The notes beneath the pieces were generated by a model that did no database searches, had not been told where the DNA came from, and saw only the letters and a list, made by a program, of their open reading frames with translations. A DNA stretch of 64,000 nt from Chitinophaga pinensis (GTDB lineage Bacteria > Bacteroidota > Bacteroidia > UKL13-3). Of this stretch, positions 25,752-34,485 are shown piece after piece. The translations under genes and the position numbers were made by a program. Numbering within the stretch: the first letter of the stretch is position 1; each line of letters begins with the position of its first letter. The DNA is taken from assembly GCA_945860865.1 (NCBI GenBank), contig CAMARW010000006.1:62001-126000 (forward strand), given 5' to 3'.

Positions 25752-26756
25752 ATGGAAAAAGTAACAAGAAATAGTCTAAAGTTAATTTGTGGGTTAGCCT
25801 TATTTTTGGTATTAAACGCTTGCGAAAAACCAGAAACTCCCTACACTTTGCCACCTAGGCCAATTAATGCGGCCCGCATGTTACAAGTAGATTTGGGCAG
25901 CAATTATGAGCAGCAAACGTATATTAATTTTTTAGATAGTAATATTATTAAAGCTACGGTAAATATTAATAGCTGGGATATTGCTTTTGATTGTAATCCC
26001 AATGCTTTTAGGGTGCTTATGAATGGGGGTAAGGGGATTTTAATTGCCCAAATAGTAGCCACAGATTTTGTAAAGGATTTAAAGCCAAGAGATGTTAAGT
26101 TTCTTTGGGATGCTTCCTCTGGTGGCGATTCTATTGTTATAAAAAATTGGAATACTGGCTCTTATGTATATGTTGTAGACAGGGGTATTGAGGCGGCTGC
26201 TAGCGCTCAAAGATATTTTCAGTTTAAGCTAAAGATGGGTCAGGCAAATGGAATTATTTTAGAAATAGCAACCATGAACGGCCAATTGCTTAGAACGGTT
26301 TCTGTGGAGCGCTCGCCAATTAAGAATTATGTTTATTATAATTTTGAAGGTGAAAAGTCGCTCAGTTTTGAACCCAACAATGATACTTGGCACTTCTGCT
26401 TTTTGCCTACTCGCTGGATTTACTACGAGTACAACCCGCCTTTGCTATACAATGTTACGGGCATTCATCTAAATACTAAAATGGTTTCGGTGGCTGTAGA
26501 TAGCACGCTTAGTTTTGAGGCAGTGAGATTAGCCGATGTGCTAAATTTAAATTACAATAAGCAACGTGATGCCATGGGTTTTGAATGGAAAATATATGAT
26601 TTTACCCAAGGCAGGTATTTAACGCGCAAGTATGTAAATTATATTTTTAAAAGCACGGGTTCGCAACCTAAATATTATAAATTACGTTTCTTAGATTTTT
26701 ACAGTAAACAAGGTATCAAAGGCTCTCCGCGTTTTGAGGTTTTGGAAATTATTTAG
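25752..26756 (+). CDS. HmuY-family heme-binding lipoprotein
   Basis: A 334-residue lipoprotein (lipobox LNAC, Cys24). NSWDIAFDCNPNAFRVLMNG near residue 75 and the end YYKLRFLDFYSKQGIKGSPR are typical of HmuY-like proteins, which capture heme at the surface and hand it to a TonB receptor. It begins directly after the receptor stop, so the two are translated from one message. The heme-ligand residues differ among family members and cannot be assigned here. Confidence 0.83.
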   Translation: MEKVTRNSLKLICGLALFLVLNACEKPETPYTLPPRPINAARMLQVDLGSNYEQQTYINFLDSNIIKATVNINSWDIAFDCNPNAFRVLMNGGKGILIAQIVATDFVKDLKPRDVKFLWDASSGGDSIVIKNWNTGSYVYVVDRGIEAAASAQRYFQFKLKMGQANGIILEIATMNGQLLRTVSVERSPIKNYVYYNFEGEKSLSFEPNNDTWHFCFLPTRWIYYEYNPPLLYNVTGIHLNTKMVSVAVDSTLSFEAVRLADVLNLNYNKQRDAMGFEWKIYDFTQGRYLTRKYVNYIFKSTGSQPKYYKLRFLDFYSKQGIKGSPRFEVLEII

Positions 26757-26828
26757 CTAAGATTTGGCTTTTTTTCAAGTAATTACTGCTAGTTTATAAC
26801 TACTTGTAAATAAATAAAAAGTCAACAA

Positions 26829-27263
26829 TTAAGCTTTATTAATAATATCCCAACTGTGATCGCCTAGGAGCTTAACAGAGGCAACATAGTTACCTACGGT
26901 TTTGCTGCGGCCCCATTCTGTTGGACCAATTATGGAGAGTTTAAAATGGTCGTCTTTTTCGTACAAGTGGTAAACTTGGCCAATTACCGGTTGAAAGCGC
27001 ATATCAGATGTGTAAATATTTTCTGAAACCTTTAAACGGTTTTCAATTTCGCGCACTTGCTCCATTATTAAATCGGCTTGTTTTTTCAACAAACCCATTT
27101 CTTGGTTGGCATAGTGGTGCATAGCTTCTACAGCGTTTGCCCGTATTTTCCCCTTGTCTATAGCTTTTATTATGGGCGATCCAACACTTAATGGAATAGG
27201 AGATAAATTGGCTGGACCAACATAGCTTCCATCTTCATTTAATAAACTTTTTTCTTCCGTCAT
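26829..27263 (-). CDS. DUF2452 family protein
   Basis: A 144-residue soluble protein of the DUF2452 family, recognised from PIIKAIDKGKIRANAVEAM, a central coiled-coil stretch (about 50-85) and the C-terminal PTEWGRSKTVGNYVASVKLL. No function is known. It stands alone, convergent with the HmuY gene and divergent from ispH. The upstream gap 27264-27394 is AT-rich. Confidence 0.8.
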   Translation of the reverse strand: MTEEKSLLNEDGSYVGPANLSPIPLSVGSPIIKAIDKGKIRANAVEAMHHYANQEMGLLKKQADLIMEQVREIENRLKVSENIYTSDMRFQPVIGQVYHLYEKDDHFKLSIIGPTEWGRSKTVGNYVASVKLLGDHSWDIINKA

Positions 27264-27382
27264 TGTAACAATTAACCTTTTTATGGTCTCAAAGTTTTAT
27301 TTGAACCAAATTTAAGATTTAGAATTAGACAAACAATTTATAAAAATCTAAGTTTAATAGTTATCTAAACGTAATTTAAATT

Positions 27383-27390
27383 TATATTTG
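27383..27390 (+). promoter_or_regulatory. -7 box of ispH, four bases from the ATG
   Basis: TATATTTG matches TAnnTTTG exactly and ends at 27390; the ispH ATG is at 27395. If this box is used, transcription would begin at or within a base or two of the ATG, giving a leaderless message. A -33 element is not clear. Confidence 0.5.
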
Positions 27391-27394
27391 AAGT

Positions 27395-28237
27395 ATGAAT
27401 GTAAGTGTAGAAATAGACGATAATTCGGGATTTTGCTTTGGAGTTGTATTTGCCATTCAAATGGCCGAGGACATATTAAATGAAGAAGGCCATTTATTTT
27501 GCCTAGGAGATATCGTTCACAACGACGAAGAGGTTGAAAGACTCAAAAAGAAAGGATTAGAAATTATAGACCATGATAAGTTTAATACCTTAACCCATGC
27601 CAAAGTGCTCATTCGCGCCCACGGTGAGCCACCCGAAACTTACAAAAAAGCGCTAGATAATCACATTGAGTTGGTTGATGCAAGCTGTCCGGTTGTATTA
27701 AAACTGCAACACCGCATAAGAGAAGCACACAACAAGGAAGAAAAAATATTGATATACGGAAAACATGGCCATGCCGAGGTGAAAGGGTTGCTAGGGCAAA
27801 CTAGCGGGGAAGCCATTGTGGTTGAAACTTTTGATGAATTAGAGCAATATGATTTGCCTCAGAAAATCCAATTATACAGTCAAACCACCAAACGCACCAA
27901 AAATCTATATGCCTTAAAAGAGAAATTAGAGGCCAAAGGAATTGAAGTTAATTTTAACGATACCCTTTGTAGGCAGGTAAGCAATAGAGATATACAATTG
28001 CGAGATTTTGTGACCCGTTTTGATAAGATTGTATTTGTGGCTGGGTTAAAGTCTTCTAACGGTAAAGTACTATTTGATGTTTGTAAAGAAAACAACCCAA
28101 ATACTTTTTTTGTAAGTAGTAAGGAAGAAATACAATTAGATTGGTTCTCAGAAAACGATAATATTGGTATATGTGGTGCAACATCTACCCCGCAATGGCA
28201 AATGGAAGAAGTTTGTAATCACATATTGGCACTTTAA
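27395..28237 (+). CDS. ispH: 4-hydroxy-3-methylbut-2-enyl diphosphate reductase
   Basis: A 280-residue iron-sulfur enzyme, the last step of the MEP pathway, which makes isopentenyl and dimethylallyl diphosphate. The three cluster cysteines are Cys14 (SGFCFGV), Cys98 (VDASCPVV) and Cys192 (DTLCRQV). The catalytic glutamate is Glu128 in KHGHAEVKG and the substrate threonines are in SQTTKRT. Length fits the short form without a fused domain. With dxs, idi and crtB it covers the ends of one pathway in this window. Confidence 0.95.
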   Translation: MNVSVEIDDNSGFCFGVVFAIQMAEDILNEEGHLFCLGDIVHNDEEVERLKKKGLEIIDHDKFNTLTHAKVLIRAHGEPPETYKKALDNHIELVDASCPVVLKLQHRIREAHNKEEKILIYGKHGHAEVKGLLGQTSGEAIVVETFDELEQYDLPQKIQLYSQTTKRTKNLYALKEKLEAKGIEVNFNDTLCRQVSNRDIQLRDFVTRFDKIVFVAGLKSSNGKVLFDVCKENNPNTFFVSSKEEIQLDWFSENDNIGICGATSTPQWQMEEVCNHILAL

Positions 28238-28287
28238 TTTTTTTACTCATTTTATATTATCATTCAATAGATAACTTCTTATTAAAC

Positions 28288-28875
28288 ATGAAAAAATACT
28301 TTTATACTGTTTTAGTTTTGGCTTTTGTCGGGGTTTTAATTTACAGCTTTTCAGAAGCTAAATCTAAATCTATGGAGGCTTCTTATACTGCATTAGCCAA
28401 CACATCTTTTCATGAGCTAAAGGTGCTGGGTATTGATGGTAAAACCAGTATCAATATGATTGATTTTAAGGGCAAATATGTGCTGTGTGTGAATGTGGCA
28501 AGCGAATGCGGTTATACTAAGCAATATGGTGCTTTGCAGCAATTAGCAGATACTTACAAAGAAAAGCTGGTGGTAATTGGTTTTCCTTGCAATCAATTCA
28601 TGGGTCAAGAGCCAGGCACTGCAGAAGAAATTCAAACATTTTGCAAAAAAAATTATGGTGTTACTTTTCCATTAACCGAAAAAATTGAAGTAAAAGGGGA
28701 TGGAATACATCCTGTTTACCGTTGGTTAACCCAAAAGCAATTTAATGGCAAAGAAGATGTGAAGATAAAGTGGAACTTCAATAAAATTTTGATAAGCCCT
28801 GATGGGAATTGGGTGAATTATTTTCCTTCTGGCATTGATCCTATGAGTAAAGAAATTACTGATTTGTTGAAGTAA
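28288..28875 (+). CDS. Glutathione peroxidase family protein, membrane-anchored
   Basis: A 195-residue thioredoxin-fold peroxidase with an N-terminal hydrophobic segment (5-22) that anchors it or exports it. The peroxidatic Cys74 is in NVASECGYTKQY, a second cysteine in GFPCNQFMGQEPG (Cys101), and the family's WNFNKILI follows. It has cysteine in place of selenocysteine, and such enzymes usually use thioredoxin. It sits between ispH and an Omp85-like gene with 50-60 base gaps. Confidence 0.87.
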   Translation: MKKYFYTVLVLAFVGVLIYSFSEAKSKSMEASYTALANTSFHELKVLGIDGKTSINMIDFKGKYVLCVNVASECGYTKQYGALQQLADTYKEKLVVIGFPCNQFMGQEPGTAEEIQTFCKKNYGVTFPLTEKIEVKGDGIHPVYRWLTQKQFNGKEDVKIKWNFNKILISPDGNWVNYFPSGIDPMSKEITDLLK

Positions 28876-28933
28876 TTATAAGATAGATATTAACAAACAT
28901 TACTGTTTATGCAATTGCAGGGTTTTTAATAAA

Positions 28934-30076
28934 ATGAAGCTAATTCCTATTCTATTTTTTTTGCTTGCTTTTTGTGACAATTTAAATGCACAAATTCTAG
29001 AAAAAAATATCGAGAAGATTAAGAGCAGTACCCTTTTAAAGGAGTCTTTGTCTGATGATACGTCTGGGTCTGCAAAATTTTTAACTTATCCAACACTGGC
29101 ATATACCCCAGAAACAAAATGGGAGTTTGGTGTGGCCAATTTATTTCTATTTCATGCCAAAAAAAATCACCAAAATCGTTTAAACGAGATTTATTCTTTT
29201 ACTTTTTATACGCAGCAACGGCAATATGGTATATGGCTTGATCATGCCATTTATACAGATCAAAATAATTGGTTCTTCTTGGGTAGGGGTAGGTTTCAGT
29301 TCTTTCCTTTAAAGTATTATGGTATTGGGGCTAATACACCCAATAATTATGCGATTGTGAGTAATGGAAACATTCAAATACGTGAACGTGCATTAAGAAA
29401 AGTCAAAGAAAATTTTTATGTAGGTTTAGAGGTTGATTACCATAAAATTTTTGATGTTTCATATGATTTAAGTAAGGTGGAAGGTGATTTTGAGTTGCCA
29501 CAAGGTTCCAATGGCTCTTCCAATAAGGCATTGGGTATTGGCATTGTGTATGATGATCGGAAAAATGTTTTAAATGTTAGAAAAGGTATGTTTGCAGAGT
29601 TAGCCTTTCTTCAATATGCAAAAGCCTTTAATAGCGATTTCCAGTTTCAGTTATTTCAATTTGATGCTAGAATTTTTAGGAGAGGCTTTGCTAAAAATCA
29701 AGTAATTGCCATTCAAAGTAATGGGGTCAGTAATGTGGGAAATGTACCTTTTAACCAAATGGCATTAATTGGCGGAGAATCTATGATGCGTGGTTATTAT
29801 TTGGGCAGATTTAGAGATAAAACTATGGTTAATTTGCAAGCTGAATATCGATTTTTACCTCTGCCATTCTCGAAAAAATTGGGAGCAACACTTTTTTCTT
29901 CAATTGGTAATGTTGCTCCATCAGTTCAAAGTTTAAATATTAGTAATACAAAGTTTGCTGCTGGACTTGGTTTAAGGTATTTAGTGTTTAAAGCAAAAGA
30001 TATTTATTTTCGAACAGATTTAGCCTTTACCAATGAAGGCAGAGGCTTTTATGTATTTTTAGGAGAGGCATTTTAA
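28934..30076 (+). CDS. Omp85/BamA-like outer-membrane barrel protein
   Basis: A 380-residue protein with a signal peptide (cleavage near LNAQI, residue 18) and a barrel that belongs to the bacterial surface antigen family. The key pattern is GGESMMRGYYLGRFRD near residue 280, matching the (V/M)RG(F/Y) lid-lock motif of Omp85 barrels. No POTRA domains are present. The final residues are LGEAF, with a C-terminal Phe as in many outer-membrane barrels. It converges on the DUF5723 gene with five bases between the stops. Confidence 0.8.
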   Translation: MKLIPILFFLLAFCDNLNAQILEKNIEKIKSSTLLKESLSDDTSGSAKFLTYPTLAYTPETKWEFGVANLFLFHAKKNHQNRLNEIYSFTFYTQQRQYGIWLDHAIYTDQNNWFFLGRGRFQFFPLKYYGIGANTPNNYAIVSNGNIQIRERALRKVKENFYVGLEVDYHKIFDVSYDLSKVEGDFELPQGSNGSSNKALGIGIVYDDRKNVLNVRKGMFAELAFLQYAKAFNSDFQFQLFQFDARIFRRGFAKNQVIAIQSNGVSNVGNVPFNQMALIGGESMMRGYYLGRFRDKTMVNLQAEYRFLPLPFSKKLGATLFSSIGNVAPSVQSLNISNTKFAAGLGLRYLVFKAKDIYFRTDLAFTNEGRGFYVFLGEAF

Positions 30077-30081
30077 GAAAA

Positions 30082-31551
30082 TTAAACGCCTTTAAAATTT
30101 GAAAAATTAAACTTTAAACCAAAGAAAATATCAGCACCCCTGATATTTCTTACCCCTACCATTTCCAATAAATGATTAGTCCCTAAATAAAACGGACCAT
30201 ATCTAAAGTAAAAGCCCATAATGGGATATTGGTATTCAATTAAACTGATGGGTGCGCCAAATTCATATTTAAGTTTTTCATATCTTGTTGTTAAACTTAA
30301 AATATTGGGAGCCATCATACTTATTGTGCCTGGCACAGGTAATCTTTGAGATCCAGAAATATTAAAAAACAGATTATTTTTATAATTATAATCAAATTGA
30401 AACTGAAACCGCGTGGCTGTATAATGTGTGTATTCCTTTGTTCTTTCGTATTCTACATTCCCAATACCAGAAAAATCAAATTCTAGTCTTCTATCTAGTG
30501 CAAAAAGACCTTTGTAAAATTCTAAATCTAGGTTTTTACTATTACCTGTTGCATTTACATAGTTTGTAGCTACAGTTTGGTTGTTGAAGTCTATTTTTCC
30601 AATATCCATAATAGACATTCCAAGTTTCCATTTATACTCTTGATAGCTTCTTACACTTCCGCCGTATCTAATATTTGGACATAAAGTTATAACTGTTGGG
30701 AGAGATTTTTTCTTTCTAACATAGGTGTAGCCAATATCAAATGCAAAACCTCTTCCTCTTGATCCCATCAATTCATTTATTTTTCCAGATTTTGTGGCGG
30801 CGTAGTTGTACCTAAAATTTCCACCTGTTAAGGCAATTGTAGAGTCTCCGGTAAAAGTCCATCGGGTTCCGCCCATGTCTGCAATATCAATAGCATTGAT
30901 ACCATTAAGGTAATGCGCGCTTAGTCCAAACCTGTGCTTAGATTTGTAAGTATTAGCTATTTCGTAAGAATAATTAAAGGCAATATCTGTGTACACTAAA
31001 GTGCCCGAAACCACTCTATTCCAATCGAAAGACTTCTCTTGTAACTCAATTGCATTTGAACCTTTGAGCATAAAAATAGCCATTTCAGGAGCTAAGTTTA
31101 CCGTGCTAGATGCTGTTTTTAAAGCGCTTGTAAATCCATAAGAATGCTTTTTAAAATTTATTAATAGGGAAGGCCCATAAATTGTTAAATCAGCAAAAAT
31201 ATAGTTTCTATTTTTTAAGCTACGCTGTATGTTAAAAACCCTATCAAAGGTTTCGTTTATTTTTTCTTTTTCACCCGAGGCAGGTTTGCTAGTAAATGAA
31301 CTTATTAAATCAGGAGAAAGAAAGGAAGGAATAGGTTTAGGGTTTAGATAAAAGCCATTATTCATGATGCCACCCGACATAGAAAACAGCATAAAATCGG
31401 TTCCATTGTTTAAATAATTTGTATTAGCGGGATTTACCGTAATTCCCATCACACCAGCTAAATTACTAGTGGGCATACCTGTTTGAAACTGTCCAAAACT
31501 TTTGTTAAGGCCTAATACTAAGATTGTTAATACAATAATTAATTTCTTCAT
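30082..31551 (-). CDS. DUF5723 family outer-membrane protein
   Basis: A 489-residue exported protein from ATG 31551, with signal peptide cleaved near SFGQF. The mature protein has alternating aromatic strands and phrases such as GVMGITVNPANTNYL near the start, as in DUF5723 (PorV/FadL-like barrels of Bacteroidota). Its role is unknown. The start at 31551 is preferred to an upstream one at 31608 because it gives a clean signal peptide and leaves room for the promoter at 31593-31623. Confidence 0.75.
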   Translation of the reverse strand: MKKLIIVLTILVLGLNKSFGQFQTGMPTSNLAGVMGITVNPANTNYLNNGTDFMLFSMSGGIMNNGFYLNPKPIPSFLSPDLISSFTSKPASGEKEKINETFDRVFNIQRSLKNRNYIFADLTIYGPSLLINFKKHSYGFTSALKTASSTVNLAPEMAIFMLKGSNAIELQEKSFDWNRVVSGTLVYTDIAFNYSYEIANTYKSKHRFGLSAHYLNGINAIDIADMGGTRWTFTGDSTIALTGGNFRYNYAATKSGKINELMGSRGRGFAFDIGYTYVRKKKSLPTVITLCPNIRYGGSVRSYQEYKWKLGMSIMDIGKIDFNNQTVATNYVNATGNSKNLDLEFYKGLFALDRRLEFDFSGIGNVEYERTKEYTHYTATRFQFQFDYNYKNNLFFNISGSQRLPVPGTISMMAPNILSLTTRYEKLKYEFGAPISLIEYQYPIMGFYFRYGPFYLGTNHLLEMVGVRNIRGADIFFGLKFNFSNFKGV

Positions 31552-31592
31552 TTTTACTAGGTAGGTAAATGTTCCATCGTTTTTTAGAAGGC

Positions 31593-31623
31593 CAAAGTTA
31601 CGCTGCAAATGCTATACTCGCAA
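31593..31623 (-). promoter_or_regulatory. Promoter of the DUF5723 gene inside comF
   Basis: On the minus strand TTG (31623-31621) and a perfect -7 TAACTTTG (31600-31593) are 20 bases apart. They lie at the end of the comF coding region and predict a start about 35 bases before the ATG at 31551. Confidence 0.65.
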
Positions 31624-32278
31624 TACTTAGCGTACAATTGACTGTTTTTATAATCTCTTGGCCGCAACTTTCTATAGTTGCACCAGTAGTTATTACATCA
31701 TCAACCAATAGAATGTGCTTTTGGTTTAAAATTTCTGAATTTGTAACGCAAAAAATGGATGAAACATTTTTCCATCGCTCTGATCTCGATTTTTTAGTCT
31801 GAGTATCAGTTGCTTTTATCCTGGATACTGCCCCGCTCAAATTTTCTATATTTAAACCTTTTGCAATACCTTCTGCAAAAGCAAAACTTTGATTGTAACC
31901 TCTTTTCTTTAACTTACTAGGGTGCAAAGGTATAGCAACAATTGCATCAATTTTTTGATTTTGAGCAGTTTGCTTTATTCTTAATGCATATAATTCTCCT
32001 AAATAATGGGCCAAATCTTCATTACCTCTATATTTAAGCTCGTGCAAAAGCCGCTGCGTAACGCCCTTTTGGTTAAAATATAAAAAAGAAAAAGCCCTTT
32101 CAAAAGGTATTCTGCCCCACATGGTTTTTTCAACACTGTTTTCTTTTATCAAGTGATCATTGGTCTCGGGAAGCGTTATTTGACAGCCTAAACATAAATA
32201 TCTCTCTGTTTGAACCAAAGATTGGTTGCAATTTAAACACAAATTGGGGTATAATAAATGTAAAAGGTGTTGAAGCAT
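31598..32278 (-). CDS. ComF family phosphoribosyltransferase-like protein
   Basis: A 226-residue protein with an N-terminal zinc finger (CLNCNQ and CLGC, about residues 17-36) and a phosphoribosyltransferase domain with the PRPP motif ILLVDDVITTGAT near residue 190. ComF acts in DNA uptake in transformable bacteria, and its enzymatic role elsewhere is unsettled. The R-GYNQS-FA segment (KKRGYNQSFAFAEGIAK) is diagnostic. It is upstream of the DUF5723 gene on the same strand. Confidence 0.88.
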   Translation of the reverse strand: MLQHLLHLLYPNLCLNCNQSLVQTERYLCLGCQITLPETNDHLIKENSVEKTMWGRIPFERAFSFLYFNQKGVTQRLLHELKYRGNEDLAHYLGELYALRIKQTAQNQKIDAIVAIPLHPSKLKKRGYNQSFAFAEGIAKGLNIENLSGAVSRIKATDTQTKKSRSERWKNVSSIFCVTNSEILNQKHILLVDDVITTGATIESCGQEIIKTVNCTLSIASIAFAA

Positions 32279-32688
32279 TGTACTTAATTTCTGATAAAAT
32301 TTTATAATTCTTAAAATTTACTTAAAGTTTCTAGTTTCAATTTCAATAGGCCATTTAATGCTATTGAAACCATGAGAATGTTTCAAATTATTTACCTATT
32401 TATACTACTTTATTCCTGTTGAACCAAAAATTACCAATTATTTCTATTCTTTAAATTAACCTTGTTATCTTCTTTTTATTGATTAATTTGGATAAAAAAT
32501 AAAATCTATTGTTTTATAATTTCAGAAGCAAAATAGACAAAATATTTGCATTTTAAAAATAACTTTGAGCAGGCTGTTTGCTTACCGCAAATAATTAGTT
32601 TGATTTATTTTCTTTTAATTAAAAATTTTCATGGAACCTTGCTAAACATAATATATCAAAGGTTTTTTCAGTATTTTCGCAACTAGTC
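32279..32688. other. 410-base non-coding gap between comF and rpoN
   Basis: A very AT-rich divergent spacer. I see one inverted repeat, TTTCAATAG (32341-32349) with CTATTGAAA (32361-32369). There is a perfect TAACTTTG box at 32560-32567 without a well-placed -33, and TATTTTCG at 32672-32679 (one mismatch), 9 bases before rpoN, as a possible -7. No open frame, tRNA or strong structured RNA was found. Confidence 0.5.
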
Positions 32689-34167
32689 ATGTTAAAGCAA
32701 GGGTTACAACAAAGTCAGTTACAAAAACTTTCTCCGCAACAAATACAGTTCATTAAATTGTTGCAGCTCAATTCTGTTGATATCCTCCAACGAATAGATC
32801 AAGAGCTTATAGAGAATCCAGCCCTGCTGAATGCTTCTGATTCAGACGCCGCGCCCGATGAAACTGCACCTATTTCTGAGAGCGAATTAGCCACTCAAGA
32901 AGAAGAAAAAAAGGATTTAACGGTGGATGATTTTTTAGCCGACGAATCTTTTGATGTTAAAGATTATGTGAATGATGAATACGACCCAGAGGGATTTCAC
33001 CTGAGTGATGAAGGAGATGAGGAGAAAAAAGAAAGGCCCTTGGCCGAATCGCACTCTTTTCATGAAGAGCTTATGGAGCAATTTACCGCCATTGCAGAAA
33101 ATGAAAGAGAGTTAACCATAGGCAATCAAATAATTGGGTCTATTGATGATGACGGCTATTTGCGCCGCCAATTAGAATCCATTGCCAATGATTTGGCTTT
33201 TTCTATGAATGTAGATGCTCCATTAGATGAACTTAAGAAGGTGCTTCAAAAGGTTCAAACTTTGGAGCCAATTGGAATTGGCGCCACTTCCTTACAAGAA
33301 TGTTTATTATTACAATTAAGGCTAAAAGATCAAAGTAATAAGAATGTGCAATTGGCTATTCAAATTTTAACTGATTATTTTGATGATTTCACCAAAAAGC
33401 ATTACGAGAAACTAACTCGTTCGCTTAAAATTGAGGATTCAGAATTAAAATCAGTTATTCATGTTATAACTAAATTAAATCCCAAGCCTGGCGAATCTAT
33501 TGATAACTCTACTACTCAATATATTACACCTGATTTTATTTTGATAGAAGAACTAGGTAGATTGGTTGTGCATTTAAACTCTCGCAATGCTCCAGATTTG
33601 CGTATTAGTAGGGGTTACTTAGAAACTTTGAAGGGATATGATGGGGCTAAAGCACCCACCCGTGAGCAAAAAGAAACCGTTCAATTTATTAAGCAAAAGT
33701 TGGATGGCGCCCGCTGGTTTATTGAAAGTATAAAGCAAAGGCACAATACTTTACTTAATACTATGAATGCAATTCTACATTATCAGTATTCATTTTTTGT
33801 GGAGGGTGATGAATCTTTTTTGAGGCCAATGATTTTGAAAGATATTGCAGAAATTACTCAACTTGATATTTCTACCATTAGTAGGGTTGCCAATAGTAAA
33901 TATGTGCAAACAGAGTGGGGTACATTTCCTTTAAAATACTTTTTTAGTGAGGGAATTCAAACAGATGATGGCGAAGAGGTAAGTAGCAGAGAAGTAAAGA
34001 AAATTTTAAAAAAAGCCATTGAGGCCGAAGAAAAATCAAAGCCTCTACCTGATGAGCGTTTAATGGAAATATTAAAAGAGAAAGGCTATAATATTGCCCG
34101 CAGAACGGTTGCCAAATACCGCGAACAAATGAATATCCCTGTGGCTCGCCTGCGTAAAGAGATTTAA
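32689..34167 (+). CDS. rpoN: RNA polymerase sigma-54 factor
   Basis: A 492-residue sigma factor of the RpoN family. The glutamine- and leucine-rich region I is at the N-terminus (QQSQLQKLSPQQIQFIKLLQ), region II is acidic (about 45-110), followed by the core-binding domain. The HTH contains DISTISRVANSKYVQT, and the RpoN box ARRTVAKYREQ is near the C-terminus. It recognises -24/-12 promoters and needs an enhancer-binding ATPase, none of which is encoded in this window. Its stop abuts the stop of the next, convergent gene. Confidence 0.95.
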   Translation: MLKQGLQQSQLQKLSPQQIQFIKLLQLNSVDILQRIDQELIENPALLNASDSDAAPDETAPISESELATQEEEKKDLTVDDFLADESFDVKDYVNDEYDPEGFHLSDEGDEEKKERPLAESHSFHEELMEQFTAIAENERELTIGNQIIGSIDDDGYLRRQLESIANDLAFSMNVDAPLDELKKVLQKVQTLEPIGIGATSLQECLLLQLRLKDQSNKNVQLAIQILTDYFDDFTKKHYEKLTRSLKIEDSELKSVIHVITKLNPKPGESIDNSTTQYITPDFILIEELGRLVVHLNSRNAPDLRISRGYLETLKGYDGAKAPTREQKETVQFIKQKLDGARWFIESIKQRHNTLLNTMNAILHYQYSFFVEGDESFLRPMILKDIAEITQLDISTISRVANSKYVQTEWGTFPLKYFFSEGIQTDDGEEVSSREVKKILKKAIEAEEKSKPLPDERLMEILKEKGYNIARRTVAKYREQMNIPVARLRKEI

Positions 34168-34479
34168 TTACCAATTCACTTCCTCAAGCAGTGTTCTAAA
34201 GGCTACAAACTTATCGCCAAATAAGGCCCTGCCTTCTGCTTGCAAGGCCGGTGCAAAAACTTTTTGATACTCCTCATAATCAGCCCTATTTTTACTCTTG
34301 TATTGAATGGCATAAGTTGTTCCTGTTTCATCTTCTTGCAAATTCAAAAGTTTTAAAATACGGTATTCCACAAACAGGCCGGTTGCCATAACCTCTGCTA
34401 AATGTTTATTGCGCATCCAGTTAATCCAATCTTGGTGAATGCTGTTATCTACATTTATAGTTACGTTGTATATAATCAT
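34168..34479 (-). CDS. DUF4286 family protein
   Basis: A 103-residue protein of the DUF4286 family, a ferredoxin-like dimeric alpha-beta fold. It begins MIIYNVTINVDNSIHQDWIN, with the conserved WM-xxHL (WMRNKHL) and TYAIQYKSK. No function is known. It follows the TPR gene on the minus strand by six bases, and its stop directly abuts the rpoN stop. Confidence 0.8.
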   Translation of the reverse strand: MIIYNVTINVDNSIHQDWINWMRNKHLAEVMATGLFVEYRILKLLNLQEDETGTTYAIQYKSKNRADYEEYQKVFAPALQAEGRALFGDKFVAFRTLLEEVNW

Positions 34480-34485
34480 GTTATT

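Noticed and set aside
23730-26756. SusC/SusD polysaccharide-uptake pair
   Set aside because: The receptor lacks the extra N-terminal SusC domain and the lipoprotein is a HmuY type, not SusD.
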